In this document: piece after piece, positions 45,445 through 54,497 of the stretch
How the letters are laid out: every line of letters starts with the position of its first letter
How positions within the stretch are numbered: position 1 is the first letter of the stretch
From: Flammeovirgaceae bacterium
GTDB taxonomy: Bacteria; Bacteroidota; Bacteroidia; Cytophagales; Cyclobacteriaceae
Direction of reading: 5' to 3'
NCBI GenBank assembly: GCA_021298355.1
Contig: JAJTEH010000005.1
Coordinates: forward strand, 1-64,000
DNA length: 64,000 bases
The notes under the pieces: model-generated
Seen by the model: the letters and a program-made list of their open reading frames with translations, nothing else
What the model was told of the DNA's origin: nothing
Database searches by the model: none
Position numbers and translations under genes: made by a program

Positions 45445-45684
45445 TTAGTCTTTCATCTCTATTCTGCCAGCATCGCGGGCCGAATCAATATTTTTCTTTA
45501 CGTCTTTGGTAGAGTTTTCAACGTCTTGGTTTACGTCATTAACGGCATTTTTAAATTCTCGTATGCCTTTGCCTAAGCCTTTTGCAAACTCAGGAATTCT
45601 TTTTGCGCCAAAAAACAATAAAACAGCCGCACCAATCACAATCCACTCCGTACCTCCGATTCCGAATAAAAGCATCGCTTCCAT
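45445..45684 (-). CDS. tatA: Sec-independent translocase subunit TatA
   Basis: TatA forms the pore of the twin-arginine translocase. The 79-residue protein has a short N-terminal hydrophobic helix (FGIGGTEWIVIGAAVLLFFG, residues 7-26) followed by the conserved FGAKRIPEFAKGLGKGIREF amphipathic helix and a charged C-terminus. Length and order are those of TatA/TatE; TatB would be longer. tatC is not in this window. It is 14 bases upstream of gatA and 85 bases downstream of the EnvC-like gene, on the same strand. Confidence 0.93.
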   Translation of the reverse strand: MEAMLLFGIGGTEWIVIGAAVLLFFGAKRIPEFAKGLGKGIREFKNAVNDVNQDVENSTKDVKKNIDSARDAGRIEMKD

Positions 45685-45769
45685 AATTAATGATTTAGGG
45701 TGTAAAGATAGATAAAATTAGTCCAACCGAAACGGAAACTATATAAATAGACTAAAAACGAGTTAAACG

Positions 45770-46996
45770 CTATTTATCGCGCAGCCATAACAATGGATCT
45801 TGCGGGTCTATTCCTTTAAAAACTTGAAATCTTAATTCAGATATACCTTCTATGTTAGCTGCAACAAAACCAATTTCTTCATTGGTTTTTACTTTTTGTC
45901 CTGTTTTCACCTTCACTTGTTGTAAGCCTACATAAATTGTAAAATAAGTACCATGTTTAATGATGATGGATGTGCCGAAACGAGGAGTTATGCTTATGCT
46001 TCGAATCTCTCCATCAAAAACAGCTTTTACCGGTTCGTTAGTGCCAGTTTGTATTCTAATACCATCGCTTTCTACCACTATACCCTTTAGTAGCGGGTGA
46101 TTTTGCCTGCCGAATTTTTGAGCAACAAACCCATTTGTGGGCCAACCTAATTTATTTTTGTTTTGTTCGAAGTTGGCAGAAAGCACAACCATTTCAGGGG
46201 ATTGCGTATTGGTGTTGTTGGGTTTATTTTTATTTTTTGCAGCGGCTGCTTTGGCTTCGCGCTCTGCCTTTGCAATCTCTTCCCGAATGATGTCTTCAAT
46301 CATTTTGTCGAGTTGGGCTATGGCTTTTTTAGTTTCGTTGTATTCTTGCCGTAGTTGTTTTTCTTGCTTTTCTAATTGTTTTACAAGTGTTTTTTGTTTT
46401 TGCTTTAACCCATCGAGTTGTTTCTTTTCTTCTTCTTCATCTAGCAGCAAGGCATTTTGTTCGTTTCTTTTTATTTCGGTGGTTTGTATTTGCGAGGCTA
46501 ACTGATTTTGGGTTTTTACAATTTGATCGGCCTGTAATTTTCGTAATGTGCCGTACTGGTTCATGTAGCGCATGCGCATAACCATCTGATCGAATGTGGA
46601 AGAGGAAAAATAAAAAGTAAGACGAGTAGCGCTGTTGCTTGCTTTTTGTGCAGCAAATAGCATGGCTGCATACTCTTCTTTCATTTTTATCAAGTCTTCT
46701 TCCAGTGCTGTAATAATGCTGTTGTCTTCTCCTATTTCTTTGGTAAGAAAGTTAATTTCTGTTTGTATGCTGCTGATGAGGCTTTCCTGCTCTTGAATGC
46801 GTTGGTTAAGCGCGGCTAATTCGCCTAATGTATTTTTTTTATTTGTACTTGTTTCGGCTATAATTTTTTCTACCTCCTTAATGCGCAGAAGATTTTTTTG
46901 TTTTTCTTGCTGTAACTGATTTTTTGATTTTTGTGCCGAACAAAAAAAACTAATGGAAGCAAACAGGATAAAAAGTACACTTCTATTTGCGTTCAT
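45770..46996 (-). CDS. EnvC-like murein hydrolase activator (M23 domain)
   Basis: The 408-residue protein has a signal peptide (residues 1-21), then a long coiled coil (about 25-260, with many Gln/Lys/Glu heptads) and a C-terminal LytM/M23 domain (about 285-405). The M23 zinc motif (HxxxD and HxH) is not obvious: the corresponding region reads IIIKHGTYFTIYVGLQQVKVK, where HxH is replaced by YVG. Like EnvC, it is therefore likely a non-catalytic activator of amidases in cell separation. The downstream end (QVFKGIDPQDPLLWL) is typical. Its start overlaps the end of the DUF4292 gene by 14 bases. Confidence 0.88.
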   Translation of the reverse strand: MNANRSVLFILFASISFFCSAQKSKNQLQQEKQKNLLRIKEVEKIIAETSTNKKNTLGELAALNQRIQEQESLISSIQTEINFLTKEIGEDNSIITALEEDLIKMKEEYAAMLFAAQKASNSATRLTFYFSSSTFDQMVMRMRYMNQYGTLRKLQADQIVKTQNQLASQIQTTEIKRNEQNALLLDEEEEKKQLDGLKQKQKTLVKQLEKQEKQLRQEYNETKKAIAQLDKMIEDIIREEIAKAEREAKAAAAKNKNKPNNTNTQSPEMVVLSANFEQNKNKLGWPTNGFVAQKFGRQNHPLLKGIVVESDGIRIQTGTNEPVKAVFDGEIRSISITPRFGTSIIIKHGTYFTIYVGLQQVKVKTGQKVKTNEEIGFVAANIEGISELRFQVFKGIDPQDPLLWLRDK

Positions 46997-47738
46997 ATTT
47001 TTTAGGAATATTAAATGGGAAACGCAATTCTTTATCGCCTACTTCGGCTTTATTATACTCGAACGTTATGGTGGTATTTACTAATCCTGTGGGGGCCTGG
47101 TAGAATACTGATATAGTTGCATTGTAAGGGAATATTTTATTTCCTACCGGCTGAAAGTTTGAGTAGTAAATAGTTAAAGCATTTTTTCTGTCGTTTTCTT
47201 TTAATTCTACTTTCTCGATTTTAGCGCCCGGGCTGTTGATGTAATTCGTTACTACTACATTATCGGTTTGTTGTTTAAGTAGAAACATGGTTTCGAGTAA
47301 TTCAACCACATCGTTTTCGCTTCTTTTGATGATGGGGTTTCCGAGTAATGCAGCTTGAATAACATCGTAAGAAACAGGAAAATTGAATTTTTTAGAAAGC
47401 GAAGGGTAATCGTACACGTAATATTCTTTATCGATATTGGAAACGATGGTTATAGAATCTTTATTGATTAATGCTTTGCCTCCTTGTACGCCAATTACTG
47501 TAAAGGTCATCCAGATTACGCTGTCCTTCCGAATGCGGATGTTGGCTTTTACTTCTTGTTCTTTGTTGGCATCGCGTACGGCTAGTCTTGCTTTGCCATG
47601 AAAATAATCGAAATCTATTTCTTCAATTTTAACAGTTGACTTTACGGGTTGCCCGCTGGTAAGTACGGTTGTTTTTTTGCTGCATGCTTGAAACAGAAAA
47701 GTGCTTAGGAGTAAAAACAAAAAAAGTTTATTGGTCAT
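46983..47738 (-). CDS. DUF4292-family lipoprotein
   Basis: The ATG at 47738 (MTNKLFLFLLLSTFLFQACSKK) gives a lipoprotein with lipobox FQAC; a 33-residue longer frame overlaps the TPR gene further and is less likely. The 251-residue mature region has the pattern of DUF4292, an LolA/LolB-like or LppX-like beta-sheet lipoprotein: ARLAVRDANKEQEVKANIRI, SVIWMTFTVIGVQGGKALI, KEYYVYDYPSLSKKF, and LTIYYSNFQPVGNKIFPY. The fold suggests a lipid-handling role at the outer membrane, but this is an inference. It overlaps the TPR gene by 11 bases and the EnvC-like gene by 14, so the three are translationally coupled. Confidence 0.85.
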   Translation of the reverse strand: MTNKLFLFLLLSTFLFQACSKKTTVLTSGQPVKSTVKIEEIDFDYFHGKARLAVRDANKEQEVKANIRIRKDSVIWMTFTVIGVQGGKALINKDSITIVSNIDKEYYVYDYPSLSKKFNFPVSYDVIQAALLGNPIIKRSENDVVELLETMFLLKQQTDNVVVTNYINSPGAKIEKVELKENDRKNALTIYYSNFQPVGNKIFPYNATISVFYQAPTGLVNTTITFEYNKAEVGDKELRFPFNIPKKYERK

Positions 47739-49497
47739 ACAAGGTTTTGTTGGCAATTTTTTTAGACAGAGTTTCGCTTGTTGTGTTAATGGCTTTAGCT
47801 TTTTCCCAATACGAAACGGCTTCGTTGGTTTGGCCAAGCTTAAATAATATATCTCCGTAATGTTCTAAATGGGTGGCGTTGGCTTTGCCGCTGTTTATTA
47901 CTTTGTCCATTATTTTTTTTGCATCGCGGTATTGTTGTTTCATGTATAAAACCCAGGCATACGTATCTAAATAGGTTGGGTTATTTATTACTATTTCGTT
48001 TAGTCTTTTGGCCATTGTTTCGGCCTTTTCGAGGTTTGCTTTACGCAGCGATAAATAGTAGGCGTAATTGTTTAGTACACTTTCATTGTCGGGGTTAAGT
48101 GCGAGCACTTCATCGTATGCTTTTTCTGATTTGGCATAGTCGCGGGTGTATTGGTAGGCATCGCCAAGAAGTGCACCGATATCTTGCAAAAAGGTTGGAT
48201 TTTGAGAAGATAACTTTTTAGCTTGTTCTAAGGCTACTATGGCTTGTGTATAGTTTTTCTTCATAAAATTTCCATAACCCGCGTAGTAATAAAAAATTCC
48301 CTGATTAGGATACAATTCCAGGGCTTTATCAGACTGTGTAATGAGTTGTGTAAAATTATTGTTGCGCGCATGTAACAATAAAACATTTTGAAAAACTTCT
48401 GCAGTTTCTTCGCCCATATTTAAGGCTTGCTCGTAGGCTTGAATAGCCTGCGGAATGTTGCCGGTAATCATAAAAAAATCTGCTTTCAGCACAAATACTT
48501 TTGCCTCTTGCGGATGGTCTTTCTCTACTTGTATCAGCAAATTGTTGAACAGTTTTTTTTTGTTTTCACTTTCTGCTGATTGTGGGTTATAGCTTATTTC
48601 GTCTGTTAAGGTTGCTAACAAATAGGCTTTGGTTTCGAAAGGCACTTCGGCATTTGAAAAAAGTTTTTCCCATAGGGTAATGGCTTGGTTGTGGTTGCCT
48701 GTTTTCGTGTATAGATTGGCTAGCAATAGCTGAACTTGTGCCGATTCTGAACTATTTTCTTTCAGGGCATTTTCAAGTAGCGTTATGGCGTATTGGTTTT
48801 CTTCAGCTTCGGCAAAAGTTTCGGCTAGGTTAATAACAAATATACCTTCTTGCAAATCGGTAGCTATTAGTTTAGCGGCTTCTGCTTTTGCTTCTTCTGT
48901 TCGCTTAAGCGATAAAAGAATTTTTACTTTTTGGTAAATGCCTACTTCGTTTAAACCTAAGGCTTGCTCTGCTTTGTTGTAAATTTTTAACGCTTGTTCC
49001 GGTTTAGCGTTGTATTGATAAAGGGCTGCTAACTCAAAGTAATAATCTTCGGTGCCTGGTATTTCTTTAAGCATATCTTCATATGCTTTTATTGCTTTGT
49101 CGTAATCTTGTAAGCCGGAGTAGATGTTGGCTGCCAATAAATAGAAGTATTTGTTTTTCTTTTCAAGTTCAAGGGCTTTTTCTATGCTCGCGGCAGCCTT
49201 TTGCAGATCTGTTGTTTGTGTGCCTCTGTTAAACAAATCGGCCATTTTAAAATGTACTGTTGCATTATCGGGTGTTAGTTCAAGTGTTTTTTGATAAAAC
49301 AAAAGAGCTTTGGCGTAGTCTTCTAAAATAAAATACTTTTCGGCTTCTGTAAAACTACTTTCGGCTTCGCGTAAAACTCTTTCGTGTAACCATGCTTCTT
49401 CATCTTGCTTTTTACGTTTTTGCGCGAGAGTACTACTGGCTGCGCACAGCAAACAAATGATCAGGCAGGAGGCGGTATAGAAATAAAAGTTTTTCAA
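47728..49497 (-). CDS. Secreted TPR-repeat protein (589 aa)
   Basis: The start is a TTG (49495-49497) opening a signal peptide (MKNFYFYTASCLIICLLCAASSTLAQ). The rest is about 14 tetratricopeptide repeats, with a run in residues 45-560 (for example ALLFYQKTLELTPDNATVHFK and AYDEVLALNPDNESVLNNYA). No other domain is visible. In many Bacteroidota the cluster of TPR protein, DUF4292 lipoprotein and EnvC-like protein is conserved, and its order here is the same, which suggests a shared role in outer-membrane or cell-wall assembly. The exact function has not been established. It is 47 bases downstream of the flippase gene. Confidence 0.85.
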   Translation of the reverse strand: MKNFYFYTASCLIICLLCAASSTLAQKRKKQDEEAWLHERVLREAESSFTEAEKYFILEDYAKALLFYQKTLELTPDNATVHFKMADLFNRGTQTTDLQKAAASIEKALELEKKNKYFYLLAANIYSGLQDYDKAIKAYEDMLKEIPGTEDYYFELAALYQYNAKPEQALKIYNKAEQALGLNEVGIYQKVKILLSLKRTEEAKAEAAKLIATDLQEGIFVINLAETFAEAEENQYAITLLENALKENSSESAQVQLLLANLYTKTGNHNQAITLWEKLFSNAEVPFETKAYLLATLTDEISYNPQSAESENKKKLFNNLLIQVEKDHPQEAKVFVLKADFFMITGNIPQAIQAYEQALNMGEETAEVFQNVLLLHARNNNFTQLITQSDKALELYPNQGIFYYYAGYGNFMKKNYTQAIVALEQAKKLSSQNPTFLQDIGALLGDAYQYTRDYAKSEKAYDEVLALNPDNESVLNNYAYYLSLRKANLEKAETMAKRLNEIVINNPTYLDTYAWVLYMKQQYRDAKKIMDKVINSGKANATHLEHYGDILFKLGQTNEAVSYWEKAKAINTTSETLSKKIANKTLYDQ

Positions 49498-49544
49498 GGG
49501 TAATTACAATTTGTAAAAGTAAGTAAAAAACAAAAGAGGATTCT

Positions 49545-51011
49545 CTAATTTTTAGCAGTTGTTGCTTTAAAGAAAAATTGCTTCAATTGTTTTCTTTCGA
49601 GATAAATAACAAACGCAAGGCTAGCTAAGAATAGTATGTTTCTCACTAGTGTTGTTACCCAGAAAGTTTCGAGCTGTACCCAGGTTGTGATGGCATAAAC
49701 AAGTGCAAAGGAGCTAAGCAAATACGCTGTGTCTTGCACTATCCGATAGGGAACAGGAAAGTGATGTTTTCCCCAGAAGTAGCAAACAATTGCCATTGTA
49801 GCGTAACATAACAAACTTGTCCATGCGCTCCCTTCGTAACCCATTATCGGAATCAGAAAATAATTACCGAGTAAAGTTACAAACAAACCAATAAGGGTTG
49901 TAACAGTGCCGGCATACGTTTTATCTTTCAATTTAAACCAAACCGAAAAATTATAGTAAACACCTAGCAGTAAGTAAGCCATTAAAAGTGGAGGTACAAT
50001 TACGAGTCCTTCCCAATACGTTTCTCTTCTTAAAAAAATATATTTCAGCACATCGGTATTTATGCCAATACCAACTAATACTATACAGCAAACGATAATA
50101 AAATAATGATTTACAGACGCAAATAACGTAGGAGAATTTTTATCGCCAGCTTGCTGAAAGAAAAACGGCTCGGCTGCCATGCGAAAAGCCTGAACGGCTA
50201 AATTCATAAACACGGCAAATTTGTATGCTCCTCCTAAAACTCCTTCGGCATGTTCGCTTGTTTTGCCCGGATAAAAGTTATCGGGTAACCATTCTTTTAA
50301 GGCGAGGCGCGAAAAAAATTCGTTTGTCATGCCGGCCAGGCCCGTAAGCATAATGGGATAGGCGTAGTGCAGCATGTTTAAACTGATTGCCTTATCCCAG
50401 GCTGGCCTCCACAACAATAATGTTTTGGCAAAAAACAAAAGATAAAAAGCATTGGCGATAAGATTAGCCAAGATGATATAGCCAATACCCGTAGCAGGAT
50501 CGAAATTGAAATAAAGAAAATAAAAATTTAAGCCGGTAAGGATAACAACATTGCTGATCTTATAGATGGAAAATTGAATGGATTTCTTTTGTAAACGCAA
50601 TCTTGCGAAAGGAATGATTACAACACTATCAATGAACATTATGAGCACTAACCAAACTATCCATTCCGGATTTTTACCAACGCCCATGTATAGGGCTATG
50701 GGTTGATAGGCCATTAAAATTCCAACAGAAAGTAAAACACTTATAAGAACAACAACAGTTTGCGCCTGCCTAAAGGTTTGGTTTTCGTTTCCTGTTTTGG
50801 TAGCAAAACGAAAGTAGGCTGTTTCCATACCAAAGCTGTAAATCACCATCAACAAGGCAACAGCCGACATTAAGTAGGTTAATACCCCGTAAGATTCTGT
50901 ATCGAAAAACTTAGTATGTAATGGAAACAACAAAAAGTTGAGCAAGCGCGGCACCATGTTGCCCAATCCGTAAAGCAACGTGTCGCCCGCTAAACTTTTA
51001 AGTTTACTCAT
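49545..51011 (-). CDS. Lipopolysaccharide/polysaccharide flippase (Wzx-like, MATE/MOP superfamily)
   Basis: The 488-residue polytopic protein has about 14 hydrophobic helices and the N-terminal pattern of polysaccharide exporters (SLAGDTLLYGLGNMVPRLL, FLLFPLHTKFFDTESYGVLTYL). The C-terminal part contains LLAYLLLGVYYNFSVWFKLKDKTY-like segments. MOP-superfamily exporters flip lipid-linked sugar units or other lipid-linked precursors across the inner membrane. No glycosyltransferases or polysaccharide genes are adjacent, so the substrate is open. It lies 20 bases downstream of the enoyl-CoA hydratase gene on the same strand. Confidence 0.85.
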   Translation of the reverse strand: MSKLKSLAGDTLLYGLGNMVPRLLNFLLFPLHTKFFDTESYGVLTYLMSAVALLMVIYSFGMETAYFRFATKTGNENQTFRQAQTVVVLISVLLSVGILMAYQPIALYMGVGKNPEWIVWLVLIMFIDSVVIIPFARLRLQKKSIQFSIYKISNVVILTGLNFYFLYFNFDPATGIGYIILANLIANAFYLLFFAKTLLLWRPAWDKAISLNMLHYAYPIMLTGLAGMTNEFFSRLALKEWLPDNFYPGKTSEHAEGVLGGAYKFAVFMNLAVQAFRMAAEPFFFQQAGDKNSPTLFASVNHYFIIVCCIVLVGIGINTDVLKYIFLRRETYWEGLVIVPPLLMAYLLLGVYYNFSVWFKLKDKTYAGTVTTLIGLFVTLLGNYFLIPIMGYEGSAWTSLLCYATMAIVCYFWGKHHFPVPYRIVQDTAYLLSSFALVYAITTWVQLETFWVTTLVRNILFLASLAFVIYLERKQLKQFFFKATTAKN

Positions 51012-51031
51012 GAATGTGTCGAAGTAAAATT

Positions 51032-51805
51032 TTATTTTCCCTTAAAGTTCGGCTTTGTTTTATTAATAAAAGCGCTTGTTCCTTCTTTAAAATCTTCGGT
51101 AGAGAATAATTCTCCAAATAGTTTTGCTTCTGTTTCGTAGCCGTGTTTTTCTGCATGATAACCGGCATTAATAGCTTGAATTAGTTTTTCAATGGCTAAT
51201 GGCCCTTTCTCTGCAGCTTTGTTTAAAATAGAATTTGCTAATGCTATCGCAGCTTCTTTTGTTTCGCAAACATGGTTGGCCAAGCCTAATTCTTTGGCTT
51301 CGTTTGCTGTTACCATCTGGGCTGTCATCGCTAGTTCAAAAGCTTTTGCTCTGCCCACTAATTGCGCCAAACGTTGTGTGCCGCCATAGCCCGGTATCAA
51401 TCCCAAATTGACTTCCGGCAATCCAAATTTGGCATTGGCAGTAGCTATTCTTATGTGGCATGCCATGGCTAGTTCGCATCCTCCACCCAAAGCAAAACCA
51501 TTTACAACAGCAATAACAGGTTTGGTAAAATGCTCTATTGCCTGAAATATTCTATGCCCTTTGGCAGATAATGCTGTTGCTTCTTCTGGTTTAAGTGTAG
51601 AAAGTTCTTTGATGTCGGCACCGGCTACAAAAGATTTTTCGCCATCACCTGTAAGTAGTACACCCCGTATGGCATTGTTTTCGTGTAGGTTCCGAAAAAC
51701 ATCTTCTAACCCTTTTATAACATCGGCATTGAGTGCGTTTAAGGCTTCTGGTCTGCTAATAGTAATTGTGGCGATTGCTCCGTGGGTTTGAACTTGAACT
51801 GACAT
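51032..51805 (-). CDS. Enoyl-CoA hydratase/isomerase-family protein
   Basis: The ATG at 51805 (MSVQVQTHGAIATITISRPEALN) is chosen; a longer frame upstream adds 14 unlikely residues and crosses the divergent gene's promoter. The 257-residue protein is a crotonase: SFVAGADIKELSTLKPEEA (oxyanion-hole Ala/Gly), GFALGGGCELAMACHIRIAT, and FGLPEVNLGLIPGYGGTQRL, with the catalytic Glu positions at CELAMAC (Glu about 112) and PEVNLG (Glu about 132). It hydrates enoyl-CoA in beta-oxidation or an isomerase side reaction. It is cytoplasmic and the first gene of the minus-strand run. It is divergent from the T9SS cargo gene, with 42 bases between. Confidence 0.9.
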   Translation of the reverse strand: MSVQVQTHGAIATITISRPEALNALNADVIKGLEDVFRNLHENNAIRGVLLTGDGEKSFVAGADIKELSTLKPEEATALSAKGHRIFQAIEHFTKPVIAVVNGFALGGGCELAMACHIRIATANAKFGLPEVNLGLIPGYGGTQRLAQLVGRAKAFELAMTAQMVTANEAKELGLANHVCETKEAAIALANSILNKAAEKGPLAIEKLIQAINAGYHAEKHGYETEAKLFGELFSTEDFKEGTSAFINKTKPNFKGK

Positions 51806-51847
51806 AACATTTTGATTAGTAAAGTAAACATAGCACAATCCTCGCAC

Positions 51848-53188
51848 ATGAACATTTTGCGTTATTTATTTTTAGTTGCTTGCACATGTTTTGGTTTAGT
51901 ATGCCGGGCACAGAATTATACTTCTGTTGGAAACGGAAATTGGACAACCGCAGCTAACTGGAACAATACCTCTGGTTGGGGTAATGTTACTCCGCAAAGC
52001 GGACAAAGTTCTGGAACAACCAACGTAAACAACACATTGGTTTTTATTGGCAATTACAGCGCAGGCAGTGCCACCATCAACATAAACAGCACGGGCAACA
52101 TGAATGTAATTGGCGATTTTGCAATTGGTGGCGGAGGGACAGTTAACGTATATGGAACTTTAGATATTTCGGGCAGTGCTACACTCAATTCCGCTTTACG
52201 GATTTATCCGGGTGGAAAGTTAATTATCGATGGTAATCTTACTGTGGTAAGCTCTAACAATTTAATAGTAGGCACTTCGGCTGCACCTCCTGCCTATGCC
52301 GATTTGGTAGTGAAAGGAAATGTAATTTCACAAACCAGTGGCGATATAACCGTAAACCGAAATGGCCGGGTAGCTATTTATGGAGATGTAACCGGAACTG
52401 GTGGCGGAACTCTGTTTACTGTTAACAATGGTGGCCAGGTGTATATAGATGGTGATTTAAGTTTTACCGGAGGGGGCAGTCATGTTTATAACAACAATGT
52501 TATTTCACCGTATGGTTTGTACATTAATGGAAGTGCTTCTACTTCCGGAGGGGGTAGTTCGTTAACTTCTAACAGAGGAAACAGAGTTGATCTACAAAAC
52601 GGTAATCCTGATTTTTATACTTGGTTAGTATCTCAAGAAAACAGCCCTTTACCGGTAGTGTTGTTGTATTTTAATGTGGATGATCGCAAACCCAATGTAT
52701 TGGTATGGGCCACTGCCTCTCAATTAAATTTCAGTCATTTCGAAATAGAAAATAGTATAGATGGAGACGTTTGGAAAAAACTTGGAGAAGTAAAAGGGGA
52801 AGGAACGACAAACGAATTGCGTAAATTTTCTTTCGAACATACCCATGCACCAAAAGGAACAAACTACTATAGATTAAAAATGGTTGATCTGGATAATACT
52901 TTCGACTATTCTGCCATTATAAAATCTAATATTATTGGCGATTATTCTTTCGATGTATTTCCTAACCCGGTTGTGAACAAAACCATCCAGTTTAGCAGCA
53001 ATTTTGCGTTATCCGAAGGCGATTTTTTACTTCTTTTCGATTTGTCTGGAACACTTGTTTGGCAAAGCCAGGCCGACTTTACCCAAGCAATTGCATTGCC
53101 AGAAAGCCTTATGCCCGGCACATATTTGTTGCAATTTAAAAGTGCCCAAAAAAAATTAACCTTGGTGAAAAGAGTAGTGATTAACTAA
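51848..53188 (+). CDS. Secreted T9SS cargo protein with beta-helix-like repeats
   Basis: The ATG at 51848 (MNILRYLFLVACTCFGLVCRAQ) begins a signal peptide; an upstream in-frame start would lie inside the promoter of the divergent gene. The mature 420-residue protein is rich in Gly, Asn, Ser and Thr in its N-terminal half, with short repeats such as GTVNVYGTLDISGSA and GRVAIYGDVTGTGGG, typical of a beta-helix or adhesin-like fold. A fibronectin-like region (SQLNFSHFEIENSIDGDVWKKLGEV) leads to a T9SS type A sorting domain (FDVFPNPVVNKTIQFSS ... PESLMPGTYLLQFKS ... LVKRVVIN). It should be exported by the T9SS and attached by PorU. The ligand is unknown. Confidence 0.85.
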   Translation: MNILRYLFLVACTCFGLVCRAQNYTSVGNGNWTTAANWNNTSGWGNVTPQSGQSSGTTNVNNTLVFIGNYSAGSATININSTGNMNVIGDFAIGGGGTVNVYGTLDISGSATLNSALRIYPGGKLIIDGNLTVVSSNNLIVGTSAAPPAYADLVVKGNVISQTSGDITVNRNGRVAIYGDVTGTGGGTLFTVNNGGQVYIDGDLSFTGGGSHVYNNNVISPYGLYINGSASTSGGGSSLTSNRGNRVDLQNGNPDFYTWLVSQENSPLPVVLLYFNVDDRKPNVLVWATASQLNFSHFEIENSIDGDVWKKLGEVKGEGTTNELRKFSFEHTHAPKGTNYYRLKMVDLDNTFDYSAIIKSNIIGDYSFDVFPNPVVNKTIQFSSNFALSEGDFLLLFDLSGTLVWQSQADFTQAIALPESLMPGTYLLQFKSAQKKLTLVKRVVIN

Positions 53189-53190
53189 AA

Positions 53191-54138
53191 TTACAGATAG
53201 GCAGGCAGATGTTTTAAAATCTCGGCTGTCATTTTATCTAAATCAAAAGCTGGTTGCCAACCCCAATCCTGTCGCGCACGCATATCGTCTAACGATTGTG
53301 GCCACGAGTCTGCTATGCTTTGTCTGAAATCGGGTTGATACGAAATGGTAAACTCAGGAATGTGTTTCTGAATAGATTTTGCAATCTCGGCCGGACTAAA
53401 ACTCATAGCCGAAACGTTATAGCTCGAACGAATTTTTACTTTTTCTGCCGGTGCTTCCATTATGACGAGTGTGGCTTTCACGGCATCGTCCATATACATC
53501 ATGGGCAAATAAGTATGTTCGCTTAAAAAGCATTCAAACTTTTTATCGGTTAATGCTTTAATGTAAATATCTACAGCATAATCTGTTGTGCCACCACCGG
53601 GTTTGGTTTTGTAACCAATTAAGCCTGGGTATCGCAAGCTGCGCACATCTACTCCTTTGTTTCTAAAATACCAATCGCACCAACGCTCTCCGGCTAATTT
53701 AGTAATACCATAAATGGTGGTGGGGTCCATAATGGTATCTTGTGGTGTATTTTGTTTTGGTGTTGTGGGTCCAAAAGCAGCGATAGAACTAGGCCAATAT
53801 ACTCTGTCCAACTTAAACTCAACGGCTGCGTCTAACACGTGTACCAGTCCATCCATATTTAAATGCCAGGCAAACTTTGGGTTTCTTTCTCCGGTTGCAG
53901 AAAGCACAGCGGCTAAATGATAAATCTGCGTAATGTTATTTTTCTTAATAAACTCAAACAGGGCTTTTTCTTTTAATACATCTAAAATTTCGAAATTACC
54001 TTGCCCTAAAATGCCTTGCGGATCTTTTATGTCGGTAGCTATTACATTTTCTTTACCATAAATCTGCCATAAACCTTGTGTAAGTTCTGAGCCTAATTGG
54101 CCTCCGGCTCCGATAATTAAAATTTTATGTTTCTTCAT
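53191..54138 (-). CDS. NAD-dependent L-threonine 3-dehydrogenase, SDR type
   Basis: The start at ATG 54138 (MKKHKILIIGAGGQLGSELTQG) is preferred. The 315-residue protein is an extended short-chain dehydrogenase: GAGGQLGSEL (glycine-rich NAD motif), the LAAVLSATGERNPKFAWHLNM region, Ser in VYWPSSIAAFGPTTPK and Tyr/Lys in YGITKLAGERW. This pattern is that of the SDR-type threonine dehydrogenases known from Bacteroidota, which oxidise threonine to 2-amino-3-ketobutyrate. The next step, its cleavage to glycine and acetyl-CoA, is the reaction of Kbl, encoded divergently at 54498 beyond a small gene. The functional link with Kbl strengthens the assignment. UDP-sugar epimerases have a similar fold and remain an alternative. 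Confidence 0.82.
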   Translation of the reverse strand: MKKHKILIIGAGGQLGSELTQGLWQIYGKENVIATDIKDPQGILGQGNFEILDVLKEKALFEFIKKNNITQIYHLAAVLSATGERNPKFAWHLNMDGLVHVLDAAVEFKLDRVYWPSSIAAFGPTTPKQNTPQDTIMDPTTIYGITKLAGERWCDWYFRNKGVDVRSLRYPGLIGYKTKPGGGTTDYAVDIYIKALTDKKFECFLSEHTYLPMMYMDDAVKATLVIMEAPAEKVKIRSSYNVSAMSFSPAEIAKSIQKHIPEFTISYQPDFRQSIADSWPQSLDDMRARQDWGWQPAFDLDKMTAEILKHLPAYL

Positions 54139-54197
54139 GCGCAAATTGCCTTATCTGGCTTTTAAAAAGATTGCCGCGAAATTACCAAAAATTACTA

Positions 54198-54228
54198 TTT
54201 GGCTACCATGTGTTAGCCATTACCTTTG
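54198..54228 (+). promoter_or_regulatory. Consensus Bacteroidota promoter of the small gene and kbl
   Basis: TTTG (54198-54201), exactly 19 bases, then TACCTTTG (54221-54228): a full match to the TTTG-N19-TAnnTTTG promoter of Bacteroidota. The GTG start of the next gene is at 54233, so the transcript should begin at or within a few bases of that codon. Confidence 0.75.
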
Positions 54229-54232
54229 CAAA

Positions 54233-54484
54233 GTGAATTTTACGGATTACCTGAAATCGAAAAAAATAGATGCGGTGGCTTTTCAAGCTAACGAAACAAC
54301 ACTTTTTGCAGAATGGCAAAAAGAATTTGAACTGATGCATCCGAATAGTTTTTCCGCCAGGAAATTGAATTTCATCAATAAAATCCGCAGAAAGTATGTA
54401 TTGAAAGAGCAGGCAACAGAAGAAGTAAGCAAACCCGTTGCGGTTGCTAAACCTAAACCCATTATCAAACCTAAAATCAATTAA
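54233..54484 (+). CDS. Small conserved protein of unknown function (83 aa)
   Basis: The start is placed at the GTG 54233 (VNFTDYLKSKKIDAVAFQANE) because the promoter at 54198-54228 lies just before it. A longer frame beginning at 54137 would run back through that promoter and across the start of the divergent dehydrogenase gene. The product has a predicted helical core (ETTLFAEWQKEFELMHPNSF, ARKLNFINKIRRKYVL) and a Lys/Pro-rich tail (KPVAVAKPKPIIKPK). Similar small proteins with a KSKKID-type N-terminus occur in related bacteria as far as I recall, but no function is known to me. The stop is 13 bases before kbl, so they are co-transcribed. Confidence 0.65.
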   Translation: MNFTDYLKSKKIDAVAFQANETTLFAEWQKEFELMHPNSFSARKLNFINKIRRKYVLKEQATEEVSKPVAVAKPKPIIKPKIN

Positions 54485-54497
54485 ATTATTTTAAGAT

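Noticed and set aside
54137-54232. Upstream extension of the small gene at 54233
   Set aside because: It would overlap the start of the divergent dehydrogenase gene and its own consensus promoter; the extra residues look unstructured.
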